Source of the DNA: Eustoma russellianum
Taxonomy: Eukaryota > Streptophyta > Magnoliopsida > Gentianales > Gentianaceae
Assembly: GCA_036186865.1 (NCBI GenBank)
Contig: AP025057.1
Coordinates: 19,891,987-19,955,986 of the forward strand
Reading direction: 5' to 3'
DNA length: 64,000 bases
Shown: positions 12,373 through 23,560 of the stretch, in pieces
Layout: each line of letters begins with the position of its first letter
Numbering within the stretch: position 1 is the stretch's first letter
The notes under the pieces: model-generated
What the model saw: the letters and a program-made list of their open reading frames with translations, nothing else
What the model was told of the DNA's origin: nothing
The model's database searches: none
Position numbers and translations under genes: made by a program

Positions 12373-13011
12373 TTTGAATGCAAATCGTGGTTGAATTTAA
12401 GTTCAAGTTTGCAGTTGAATTTAAATTCAATTTGATCATCACCTTATCTTCATCTTTGGATTCAAAGTGGCCAGCCTCTTGGATGATATTTGGGGATGCT
12501 TTTGATTTCAATTTGAACTAGAGATTCCATCTTGGACACATTTAAATTTGTCTTAGTGGAGACAAACATTCTCTTCAAGACAATCATTCTTTTTCTCTCT
12601 CTTTTTGGTAGCACACGCCTACAACAACATTTTGGACTTCCATTTGGCTTTGAAACTTCATGTACCTAATTTACCTATAAAGCAAATACATAAAACCAAG
12701 ATCACAAGACACAAGATAAATTCAAAGACAAAGAATGTAGACGACAATCGAGCAACCAAATGTGTGATTGGTTCAAGAGGATCAGGAGATGGAGAATAAG
12801 GTATATAGGGGACAGCAATGTGGGGTAATATGGTATCCAAGGGTTGCAAATCGTACCAAAACGTTTCCACGCAATGCACAAACGTTTTGCCTTTTTTTCT
12901 TTTCTCTTGTTCTTTTGTTTTTCTTTTTTTATTCCTTGCTATTTCAATTGAGCAAGGTTCAGATTCTCTTTTTTTCCAAACGTCCTTCACAAAGGGTTAG
13001 GCACAAGGAAG
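12373..13011. other. Non-coding stretch, no feature recognised
   Basis: AT-rich sequence with T-rich runs near 12,885-12,935. Short frames on both strands have no recognisable domain. Confidence 0.5.
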
Positions 13012-13498
13012 AAGACTTCCCCTTGCTTCCCTAGTGATTAAAAACGTGCGGATCAAGAATGAGCAAGACCAACACTTCAAGATTGTCGTTGATCAGGCAA
13101 ACCAATACGGCCCTCCTGGACGGCACCTTTAAGAAATGGCAACACCTTCAAAAATGCTCAACTTTGAAGGATCTTAACCTAGGTTTTTAATGCAAAACCA
13201 AGAAAACAAAGTCTCACACAAAGTGAAAGAAATATCAAGAATTCTTATTCACTTTGGATGAATAAGAATTTTTGATATTTCTTTCACTTTGTGTGAGACT
13301 TTGTTTTCTTGGTTTTGCATTAAAAACCTAGGTTAAGATCCTTCAAAGTTGAGCATTTTTGAAGGTGTTGCCATTGCTTAAAGGTGCCGTCCAGGAGGGC
13401 CGTATTGGTTTGCCTGATCAACGACCATCTTGAAGTGTTGGTCTTGCTCATTCTTGATCCACACGTTTTTAATCACTAAGGAAGCAAGGGGAAGTCTT
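13012..13498. repeat. Long near-perfect inverted repeat (239-bp arms)
   Basis: The left arm 13,012-13,250 and right arm 13,260-13,498 are reverse complements around a 9-base spacer. Position-by-position pairing shows no indel and about five mismatches, so an RNA from either strand could fold into a hairpin with a stem of about 239 bp. I see no target duplication, no transposase and no coding frame in the arms. It could be a recent inverted duplication, a foldback or MITE-like element, or a hairpin-RNA locus; the sequence alone does not decide. Confidence 0.92.
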
Positions 13499-13978
13499 TT
13501 TTTACTAAGGGCAGAATTGAAGTTTCACGTGTTTTGCACTTAGCACTTACGTTTTTGGACAAAATAGTGCAATGTATTTAAAAATGCAAATTGTAACTTG
13601 GACTTGCAACAAAATTAACGTTGGAAAGTGAGAGAAATTGGGGTGAGGCCGAATGGGTTAGGGTTAGGGTTTTTGATTTAGGGTTTTTTTGAATGTTTTG
13701 GGAATTTGCGGGATGGGGTTTTGGGAACTGAACGGGCGTTGTAAATGGACTATTTGGGGTGGTAATTGATGAATAAGTCTATCATTTCCTTTCCGTTTTC
13801 CCAGGTTACTCTATTCCACCATCTATCATTTCCTTACCGTTTAAGTCTGGTTATATCCATTTCAGTTGAGTCCTTCTTCTACCCCTCAATCTACACGCCA
13901 TTATCTTGCATTTCATACACAAACAAAAACGTCCAAATTCATTTGCTTTGAGTCCTTGCACGTTGCTGCATAGAATCA
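13499..13978. other. Non-coding stretch with telomere-like motif
   Basis: No gene is recognised. At 13,656-13,690 GGGTTAGGGTTAGGG and a following TTTAGGG resemble plant telomere repeats or telo-box promoter motifs. Two copies of a TATCATTTCCTT(A/T)CCG-type stretch lie near 13,780 and 13,825. Confidence 0.45.

Positions 13979-14010
<32 letters not shown>
13979..14010 (+). repeat. (AT)n(GT)n microsatellite
   Basis: A TA run passes directly into a TG run and abuts the second LINE fragment. Confidence 0.9.
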
Positions 14011-15190
14011 CACTTTACCCACATGCATGTTGGCATATAAGAACAACCCTCCCCCACAGACAATAATTTAGAAGACCACACATTGAGCTTTGTATCAAAA
14101 TGATTAATAATGATTCACAATAGCGTGCCCTGTTTATACCCTTATACAAAAAGGAGCCCAAATATTTGATAGATAATGAAGCTAACTGCATACATAAGCC
14201 TTGAGAGGCACTTGTTCCCGAAACTCCTGAACCGACCACAACCTGGCTTTTATGATAGTTGGCTATTTGTCGAGACGCATGCTGGTAAAGTGACAGAAAT
14301 TCACGAAATGTTTCTAAGTTACGACGTGATCCATTCAAGAAAATTACCAAATCATCTGCGAATCTCAAATGATAAACTCTAGGGACTCTACCCGCCTGAA
14401 AGCCTCGAAGGATGCTTGCCTCCATTATAGCATTTAGTCCATGAGAAAATCCTTCAGATGCTAGAATAAACAATAATGGTGACAGAGGATCACCCTACTT
14501 TACCCCTCAGCCTACTGAAATGAAGCCCACTGGTTTACCATTAATAAGATCTGAGCAGCGGGTGGCTTGAAGATTATTCAGTATAATGCACACAAATCTC
14601 TTATCTAAGCCCATTTTCCTCAGGGGATCAAGATAAGACCAACTCACTCGGTCAAACGCTTTGGCCATATCCAATTTCACCATAACATGTCCCCCTCTCG
14701 GCAGACAGTCTAGAACATGAACCATTTCTTGAGCCAAGAGTATATATTCCGTAATGCCTCTACCTTTCATGAATCCTACTTGTTCGGCATGAGATGATCA
14801 GAGGCAATAAAGTGGATATGCATGCAGAAATCAATCACGTAATAATTTTAGATATAAAATTTGTCAGCCAAATAGGTAGTCGACAGATGTTTGTGGGCTT
14901 TGCACCTTAGGAATCAATGTGATTGTAGCCGAGTCCACTTGACTAGGTACGCAAATCCCCAGAAAAAACTCTTGAACTGCTTTAATAACATCTGCTGTAC
15001 TGAATGGGCTGAGATCTCCCAATGCTTGCTTTACTTCCTGTAAGGATGACACCGCCTGCAAATTAGCATTATCCTCCCTCGTTAACATATGAGGTATGTA
15101 CCGTAAGATAGAGTCACATCTTGTTGATGGAGCAGCCGAGAATAATTTTTCAAAATAATGTACCGCCTCAGCCTCTATGATGTATGTCTC
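14011..15190 (-). pseudogene. Second L1-type LINE RT fragment
   Basis: On the minus strand, from about 15,190 leftward, the order is an ORF2 linker region, VIKAVQEFF and TLIPK, the palm motif LDMAKAFDRVSW, INGKP, then the catalytic box FADDLVIFL near 14,350 and a region like the RT thumb. The first residues of the RT domain are close to those of the LINE at 8,957-10,848, so this is the same clade but a separate copy. Frameshifts occur near 14,490 and 14,810. Endonuclease, ORF1 and the 3' end are absent, so the copy is truncated on both sides. Confidence 0.88.
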
Positions 15191-15515
15191 CCGTCACATA
15201 GGGACACAAATGTAACCACGCTATTCCTCTACCACAAATGAAGGAAAATTACGTAAATAAAATCAGGGGCAGTACTGTCCGTCCTTCAATAAAATATGTA
15301 TGTATGTATATATATGCACATGTATATCTGTGTGTGTATGTATATGTATATATAATATATTATATTAAACCAGTCCCGACCGGTTTTACCGTTTTATAGT
15401 TTTAGAACCAAAACCAAACCGAATATGCCAGTTCAATTTCTGCTTTATCTGTAAATCGACTATTAAACTGTTGTTCGATTTTAAACATTTTGGATCAGGT
15501 AGGTTTGGTTATTTG
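15191..15515. other. Microsatellite and unclassified spacer
   Basis: A TATG/TA/TG microsatellite occupies about 15,293-15,362. The rest (CCAGTCCCGACCGGTTTTACC, AACCAAACCG) continues across the Cop2 insertion into ATCCGGTTTCTAG at 21,967. It looks like part of an older repeat that I cannot classify. Confidence 0.5.
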
Positions 15516-16741
15516 TGTTGGAAAAGTATGTCAAAGTACTTTAAGATGTGCTCCAAACTTATGTAAAAACATGTATGATGTTGTTTGAGAGATTGAAAAA
15601 TAATTTGAACACTTTAAACTTGTAAAAAATCACTTGGATCGATCCGTGTGTAAGTTGAATCAAACCAAGTGAAAGATAAAATGAAGTTGAGTGTTCTGTA
15701 GGACATAGATCGATGTGGTATGGATGCAAAGCTTGAAACTCCTTGTTCAACATAGATCTATGACATCAATCGATCGATGTGACATTGATCAATGACATTG
15801 AAAGATCGATGTAGTCTGGATGCAAAGATGGAAACTCTCTATCTAACATAGATCGATGACATTGATCGATCGATGTGCCAAAAGTCAGAACTCTTCACTT
15901 TGAATGGCATATTTTGATCCAAGAATCATCTCCCTTCAAACATGATTCACTGACCTTTTGATCCGTGCGTAAGTTGGATTGAACCAAGTGAAAGCTGAAA
16001 TGAAGTTGAGTGTTCTGTTGGACACAGATTTATGACATTGATCGATCGATATGGTATGGATGCAAAGCTGGAAACTCTCTGTGCAACATAGATCGATGAC
16101 ATCGATCGATCGATGTGACATCGATTAATGACATTGATAGATCGATGTGGTATGGATGCAAAGCTAGAAACTCTCTTTCCAACATAGATCGATGATATCG
16201 ATGGACGAGGTATGGATGCAAAGCTGGAAACTCTCTGTCCCACATAGATTGATGTGATATCGATCGATCGATGTGTCAAAAGTCAGAACTTTTCACTTTG
16301 AATTGCATCTTTTGATCCAAGAATCATATCCCTTCATACATGAACGTTATACAACTGACTTGGAGGTTAATTAAACTGGTGAAATAGATTTTCAAAGTGG
16401 AATTTTATCTAGCCCTAGGCCTATAAATAGTAGGCCTTAGTATCTTACATAATATACAATATCTTTTGCAGAGTTCGAGAATTTTCAGAAAGTTTATCCT
16501 CCTATTCTCTCTTTTTCTCCTTCATTATCAAACACTTCTCTTGTGAAAGTTCATCTTTCTCTCGTAGAGCAAACAAAAAGAAGAAGCTGTTATATCCTAA
16601 AAGACTTATGCCGTGTAAGTTCACTTCGCTTGTGGTGAAGACATTTTAGTTTTAAGAACAGCAACTAACGTTGTGTCTTGGCTTTTCTAAATTCTTATCA
16701 TTTTCGTTTGGTTTATATATCATCCATATGTTTTTCTAACA
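15516..16741 (+). repeat. Cop2 5' LTR with tandem duplication
   Basis: A roughly 320-bp segment is duplicated in tandem (about 15,635-15,955 and 15,957-16,315), each copy starting GATCCGTG and ending with the AAGAATCAT stretch. Within each, several degenerate units contain ATCGATCGATGT followed by GGATGCAAAGCTGGAAACTC. The 3' LTR has only one copy. Confidence 0.92.
16421..16430 (+). promoter_or_regulatory. Candidate TATA box in Cop2 5' LTR
   Basis: CTATAAATAG lies about 310 bp before the LTR end and matches the plant TATA consensus well. It is conserved at 21,643-21,652 in the 3' LTR. Confidence 0.55.
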
Positions 16742-16767
16742 ATCTTATGGCCAAAATATTCTTTAAT

Positions 16768-17577
16768 ATGGCTACCAAACACCATGCTATTCCTGATATG
16801 TCTAAGGTAGAACCTTTTGATGGCACATTCTTCAAAAGATGGTCTGCTAAAGTTCTATTTTTCCTTGAGATGTTGTGTGTCTCCTACGTTCTTACCAAAG
16901 AGAAACAAACTGATGAAGGAGAAGCACTCAAGTATGAAGCGACACTACAATCTGCAGGGTTCATATCCTGCATTTCTTATCAAACTCCCTATTTGACATT
17001 TATGTCAAATTTTCATCTGCAAGGGAGATTTGGAAAGAACTTCAGAACAAGTATGGTTCTAATGATGTTGGAAAAAGAAAGTATATGGTTAGTGAATTCC
17101 TCAAATTTCAAATGGTTGACCACATACCTATAAATAATCAAGTCCATCCATTTCAACAATTGGTGGACAATCTTGAACAAGAAGACATCAAAATAGATGA
17201 GACATTACAGGCTGCCTCCTTGTTAGAAAAGTTACCTTCTTCTTGGAACAAATACAAGAAGAGAGGTACAATATGTTGTTGCCAAGCTTACCATGGATTG
17301 TGTCATCAAACACATCCGCATTGAAGAAAACAACCGACTGGAGGACGCAGAGGGTGCTGAGAATAAATCTCAGGCCAACATTTTAGAGCAAAATACGAGA
17401 GCAAAGAAGCAAAAAGTCCAGAATGTCAAAGCTCACAACAATAAAGGTAAACGGTTTGTGCAGGGACAAAAGAAACCCAAAGGAGTGTGCTGGGTTTGCG
17501 AAAAGTCAGGACACAAAGCCTTGTTCTGCAATAAAAGAAAAGGACAAGCAAGTGGTCATCAAACCTGACGGAGCATG
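16768..17577 (+). pseudogene. Cop2 gag (broken)
   Basis: Gag opens at ATG 16,768 (MATKHHAIPDMSKVEPFDG), a copia gag start with an FDG-type motif and hydrophobic helix. It continues through at least two frame changes (near 17,000 and 17,300) to a CCHC zinc knuckle, CWVCEKSGHKALFC, near 17,490. It would form the particle shell and bind RNA. It directly follows the 5' LTR, leaving a leader of only about 26 bp. Confidence 0.85.
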
Positions 17578-20450
17578 ATGGACAAGATAGAATCAAAGAT
17601 AAGGAGAGCATAGCAGCTATCTTCATGGACGAGGTAAACCTTGTTGGAGGCGCTACAGAATGTGTTGTAAATACCGGAGCCACAAGGCACATGCTACCAG
17701 TAGAGATCTATTTCTTGATTTTAAGAAATAGATAGGTGATACCAGGTTTTTCCTGGGGATGCACAAGGAACCCATGTCCTCGAAAAGAGAAAAGTACTCC
17801 TCAAGTTAACTTCGGGCAAAAGTCTTGAATTAAGTAATGTGCTCTATGTTCCTAATACGTTGGAATTTGATTTCTGGAGCACTTCTAAACAAGTACAATC
17901 TTGAACTCGTTTTTGATTCTGATAAATTAGTGCTTATTAGAAACTAAGAATTCATCAGGAAGGGCTTTTGCAATGCCGAACTATTTCTACCTGATGCTAA
18001 AGGCATTAAAAATAAGAATATGCCTTCTTCTGCGTGCTTGATTGATTCTTATGATAAAATAGAATGAGGATAACTTAGAATGATGTGAATATTTTATTGA
18101 AGCCAAGCATCATAAGAAATAATTTAAAAGTGTTGAAACAGTCCTCGATAAATTAGACCTCATACATAGTGACTTAGGTGACTTCAAGAACTATGTCAGA
18201 AAAGGAGGTAAAAGATATTATATTACCTTCATTGATGATTATTCAAGATTCACTAGATTATATTTACTAAGTCATAAAGATGAGACCGAAGACATGTCCA
18301 AGAAATTTAAGAATGAAGTAGAAAATCAATTAGAAAGGAAAATAAAAAGATTTAGATCCGATAGAGGAGGTGAGTACATGACTAAATCATTGCAAACATT
18401 CTGTGAAGAACATGAAATAATATATGAAGTAACACCTTCTTACAGTCTGCAATCTAATGGTGTAGCTGAGAGAAAGAATAGAACGCTTAAGAATATGATG
18501 AATTCCATGCTCATTGTGGGGTGAATCTATTCTTTGTGCATGTCACATATTGAATAGAATACCACACAAAAGGATCAATAAAACCCTTTATGAACAGTGG
18601 AAAGGTTGTCCTACCAACTTAAGATACCCAAAAGTGTGGGGGTGTTTGACAAAAGTTGGTATTCCTGAGTTTAAAAGAAACAAGATAGGACCAAAAACCA
18701 AAGATTGTGTGCTTATATGATATGTCCAAAACAGTGCGGCATATAGGTTTATGATGATTGAGAATTCTGCAATTATAGAATCTAAGGATGTTGAATTCTT
18801 TGAGATTGTTTTTCCTATTAAACAACAAAAGGATTCAGTCATTTAGTTTATGAAAAAGGTGAATCGATTAAAACTATAGTTAATACAAAATCAGATTCAA
18901 TAAGAAGAAGCAAAAGAAAAAGGATTGAGGAAACTTTGGTAGTGATTTTACTAAAGTGTTTGTCTTAGAAGAAGATCCGAAAACTTATCAAGAAGCTATG
19001 AAATCCATAGATGCAACATTTTGGAAATAAAACATAAATAGTGAATTAGATTTAATTATGAGTAACCATACTTGCAAAGCGGTAGATTTACCTAGAGGTT
19101 GTAAGTGGGTGTTTAGAAAGAAATTGAAGGCGGATGACATAATCGATAGGTTTAAAGATAGATTAGTGGCTGAAGGGTTTGCTTAACAAGAGAGAGTAGA
19201 TTTCTTTGACACTTATGCACTGGTTGCTAGAATAACAACCATTAGGGTGCTAGGTGCATTAGCCTCTGTCTACAAACATGTAATACATCAAATGGATGTT
19301 AAAACAACATTTCTAAATGGAGATTTAGACGAAGAAATCTACATGAAACAGCCTGCAGGAATGATTGTGAAAGGGCAAGAACACAAAGTATGTAGATTAA
19401 AGAAATCTTTGTATGGTTTAAAATAGGCACCTAAGCAATGGCATGAGAAATTTAATAATGCCTTGCTAGAAAATGAATATGTAGTAAATGAAAGTGATAG
19501 ATGTGTTTATAGCAAATTTGAGAATCTTGACGGTGTGATTATTTGCATATATGTTGATGACATGTTGATCTTTGGTACAACCTTGGATGTTGTTAATATA
19601 AACCAAATCATTTTTGTCATCAGTTTTTGATATGAAATATATGTGTAAAGCTGATTTTATTCTTGGACTTATGTTAGTTGAGAAATGTGGGGGTTATATG
19701 ATTTGTCAAAGTCATTATGTTGAAAAGGTGTTAAAGAAATTTAATCACTTTGATTGTAAAGCGGTAAGTACATCCTTTGATGCTAATGGACGATTAGATA
19801 AGAATAAAGGTGATAATGTTTCACAGTATGAGTATGTAAGAATCAATGATAACGTAACGTATGTAATGAATTACACTAGACTGGACATTGCATATGCCGT
19901 GAATAGACTTTCTAGATACACACATAATCCAAGTAATGCACATTGGTTTGCTCTAAGAAGGCTTTTGAAGTATCTTAGAGGAACCATGGATCTTGGTTTG
20001 TTCTTTAGTGGAAATCCTTGTGTATTAGACGGTTTTTCTGCTGCTAATTGGGTAACAGATAATGATGAAGTTAACTCAACTAATGATTATGTTTGGGTGG
20101 TAGTGCCATTTCATGGAAATCTTCTAAGCAAGCATGTAAAGCAAAGTCAACAATGGAATCTGAATTTGTTGCGTTAGAACTTGCATGTACAGAAGCCGAA
20201 CGGTTAAGGTATTTACTTGCAGATATTCCTTTATAGACTAAACCTATGCCTTCTACGACTATACATTGTGATTCGCAGGCTACGATTGCTCTTGTAAAGA
20301 ACTGAGTTTATTGAGACACAATATTGTGCGAGATTTAATTAGTTCAGAGGTGGTTAACTTGGAGTTTGTAAGATCCGAGTTTAACTTGGCTGACCATTTG
20401 ACGAAAGGACTATGTAAAAAGTTGGTCCGTGAACCATCGAGGGACATGTG
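17578..20450 (+). pseudogene. Cop2 pol: protease, integrase, RT, RNase H (broken)
   Basis: A protease-like motif (NTGATRHM) lies near 17,670. Integrase occupies about 18,150-18,520, with HSDLGD, RSDRGGEY and GVAERKNRT carrying the D, D and E residues. RT begins near 18,950, and the active site YVDD at 19,550-19,561 is intact. RNase H follows from about 20,010 to 20,440. Many in-frame stops (for example in CKWVF...LVAEGFA, and before APKQWHE) and shifts break the frame. The domain order protease-integrase-RT-RNase H establishes Ty1/copia. Confidence 0.9.
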
Positions 20451-21057
20451 ACTTGTTCCATTCAAAGTGGATTCTGTGTGGCAGCAATCCATCCCACTAT
20501 AGCATGAGATCCTGCAAACTGGGTTCGATGTGGTAATAACAAGTCACAGAAGAATCCTACTTAGCATTATCAATATGCCCTTCCCGATGTTGTTATTGAA
20601 GATAGTGCTCGCTGTAAGTAAATGAGGGTGAGATTTTTTAGAATCTCATAATGGAATTCATAGCCATATTGTGTGGTGGTGTGAGCAGTGCACATGTGAT
20701 GAATTCTGCCTATATAAGCGTGGAGATGGTGCTGCTTCCTATGAGAGTTTGGAACAACTCAGTAGAGCGCTTATGAAAACCTGGGACAGTGCACATTGCC
20801 GATATCGCACCGCACCGCGAACTTGCCTGAAGCTAGTCAATAACATGTCAGTTGTGCATTTATATAAACAATAGAGTGGTAAGATTCAAGGCGTCAATGC
20901 CATCTTATTTCTGTTTATATACTTCTTCTTGTGCTAAGTGGCAATTCAAGATGCGAGTCATTGTCCAGTCTGTGTCATTGTCTTTGTTTGATAGTGGAGA
21001 TGTTGGTTTAATAATGTTTGGGAATGTTTGTATGTAAGTTTAGATCATGTGGGGGAT
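20451..21057 (+). other. Cop2 3' non-coding region and polypurine tract
   Basis: About 600 bp between RNase H and the 3' LTR have no recognisable coding sequence. The polypurine tract GTGGGGGAT lies at 21,049-21,057, immediately before the LTR. Confidence 0.65.
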
Positions 21058-21961
21058 TATTGAAAAAGTACGTCAAAATACTTTAAGATGTGTTCTAAAC
21101 TTATACAAAAACATGTATGATGTTGTTTGGGAGATTGAAAGATGATTTCAACACTTTAAACTTGTAAGAAATCACTTGGATCGATCCATGCGTAAGTTGG
21201 ATTGAACCAAGTTAAAGCTGAAATGAAGTTGAGTGTTCTGTTGGACATATATTGATGACATTGATCGATCGATATGGTATAGATGCAAAGTTGGAAACTC
21301 TCTATGCAACATAGACCATGACATCGATCGATCGATGTGACACCGATTGATGACATTGATCGATCGATGTGGTATGGATGCAAAGCTGAAAACTCTCTTT
21401 CCAACATAGGTCGATGATATCGATCGACGAGGTATGGATGTAAAGCTGGAAACTCTCTGTCCAACATAGATTGATGTGACATCGGTCGATCGATGTGTCA
21501 AAAGCCAGAACTTTTCACTTTGAATTGCATCTTTTGATCTAAGAATCATCTCCCTTCATACATGAACGTTATACAACTGACTTGGAGGTTAATTAAACTG
21601 CTGAAATAGATTTTTAAATTGGAATTTTATCTAACCCTAGGCCTATAAATAGTAGGCCTTAGTATCTTAAATAAAATACAATATCTTTTGCAGAGTTGGA
21701 GAATTTTCAGCAAGTTTATCCTCCTATTCTCTCTCTCTCCTTCATTATCAAACACTTCTCTTGTGCAAGTTCATCTTCCTCTCGTAGAGCAAACGAAAGG
21801 AAGAAACCGTTATATGCTAAGAGACTTATGCCGTGTAAGTTCACTTTGCTCGTGGTGAAGACATTTTAGTTTTAAGAACAGAAACTAACGTTGTGTCTCG
21901 GCTTTTCTAATTTCTTATCATTTTCGTTTGGTTTCCATATCATCCACACGTTTTTCTAACA
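21058..21961 (+). repeat. Cop2 3' LTR
   Basis: Direct repeat of the 5' LTR without the internal tandem duplication. It keeps one array of ATCGATCGAT-containing units (about 21,245-21,500), the CTATAAATAG box and the CTAACA end. Confidence 0.92.
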
Positions 21962-21966
21962 ATTTG

Positions 21967-23560
21967 ATCCGGTTTCTAGAATTTTTGTACACCCCTAGTC
22001 ACAATATCTTTGATATGAATTCCTTGCTATTCTTTTTTCCCCCTTCTTTTTAATTGTTTCTGAGTTCTGAATAGGACTGATCATAAACAGCATATTGGAG
22101 GGAGAAGTCCCTTGATAAATTTCTTTATATGCTAGGGTAGTGTTAATCAGTACATATTTGATAATGAACAAAAACATATAAAAAATAAACTACTCCAATT
22201 TTACCTAGATATCACACGAATGAAAACATGATGAATTTTAGTATGCTGGATAATGCCTATGGACCTGTTCAACACACTTAGATCAGGGGCACATGAAAAT
22301 CCAATGGATTTTGGGTTGTAATATTTGATTATTTGAAAGGAAAAGGTCAGGGGTCACGAGTATCTATGTTATGAATTTCTGGCTATTCCTTCTTTTTCCT
22401 TATATGTTAGACCAGTGTTAATCGTTACCTATTTGTTACTCTAATACACAAAACATACGGAAAAAATTAAAAAAATCAAATTAACCTAAAAATCATATGA
22501 CTAAAAACATGATGAATTTTGTTATGCTAGATAATGCTTGAAATGAACTTGTTCTATGAATTCTATGAATTTTGTTATATTATAAAGTAGGGGTCAGGGG
22601 TCGCGTGTTCGACGAGCAGGAGAATCGTCAACAAGACTAATAATAAAAAGCCGAATGCTAAAACACAAGATGCAAGTGCCAAAGCACAAAATGGAATATA
22701 TGAGAGGTCATTACCAACGTATAATTAGAAACAAACTAGTGAGTTTCCTCTTCTGAATTGCCGACTATATGCTACAAGAAACTCAACTTCATTGTGACCT
22801 GAAGGTCGTCTGTTCATGTCCATCCCTAAGTAATTTGAGAATTCACTAGATTCTAAATGCGCACAAAATAAAAAATTACTATCTAATTTATCGTGACCAC
22901 TACTAAAAACAAGCGTACGTAATAGTTATAATTGAGAAAAGTCACTTAGCAATTTACTTGTAATCTCCAAGTATTTCAAACCACCAGAAGCAACAACACA
23001 CATACTCAGTATATCCTAACGAAAGTAAAAGATATAGCTAAGTTATGAAGAGGGTGAGAGACAGACAAACAATACCTCCATTCTAAAGGATAGAGAGTTT
23101 GCTTCCAGCGAGACTCTCGTCTTTATATGAGCCTTCACAGATAACACAATAGATGTCTTAGTGCATGCAGACCTGTTCAACACACTTCAAGCAGGGATCG
23201 ATGTAATCCAATGGGTTTCGACACACACTACGAGCAGGAGAATTGCCGACAAGAATATAAGCCAAAAGCTAAAACACAATGTGGAATATTTAGTGGCCAA
23301 ATTCATAAAAAAACAATGTGGATCATCGGGCCAAATGCTAAGAAATACAAAACGGAATATTTTAGAGGTCACTAACAAGAATTAGAAACATAAAAGAATA
23401 ACTCAGTTGAAGGATGTTTTGTGTTAATGGCACACTATATGCTATATGAAAACTCAACTTGATTGTCACATGGACCAAAAAAAAAAAAGAATTTTGTTCA
23501 TGGCTGCCAATATATAATTTGTAACTTGACTGGATCCTAAGGTGCATAAAATGAAAATAC
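21967..23560. other. Non-coding region with diverged duplications
   Basis: No gene is recognised. Two pairs of similar segments are visible: 22,015-22,260 with 22,370-22,560 (shared AAAACATGATGAATTTT, then TATGCT(G/A)GATAATGC), and 22,600-22,890 with 23,220-23,560 (shared GAGCAGGAGAAT, then ACTATATGCTA and AACTCAACTT). This suggests duplication of a block of about 0.6-1 kb, later diverged. A TATA-like CTTTATATGAG lies near 23,130 without a gene after it. Confidence 0.5.

Larger units (their letters stand above)
15516..21961 (+). mobile_element. Cop2: decayed Ty1/copia LTR retrotransposon
   Basis: LTRs of 1,226 and 904 bp flank a gag-pol region in copia order, and the 5-bp duplication ATTTG is perfect (15,511-15,515 and 21,962-21,966). 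The 5' LTR begins TGTTGG; the 3' LTR begins TATTGA, so its terminal dinucleotide has changed. The 322-bp length difference between LTRs is explained by a tandem duplication in the 5' copy. Internal frames hold many stops and shifts, so the element is much older than Cop1. I do not assign a lineage. Confidence 0.93.

Noticed and set aside
12174..12511. Open frames through the TA/TG microsatellite
   Set aside because: The Tyr/Ile/Val/Cys-rich products are direct translations of a simple repeat.
12658..13034. Overlapping open frames on both strands next to the hairpin
   Set aside because: Lysine- and phenylalanine-rich translations of A/T-rich DNA without any recognisable domain.
15936..16279. 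Ser/His/Arg-rich open frames in Cop2 LTRs
   Set aside because: They arise from translating the ATCGATCGAT repeat units, which stay open by period, not by coding constraint.
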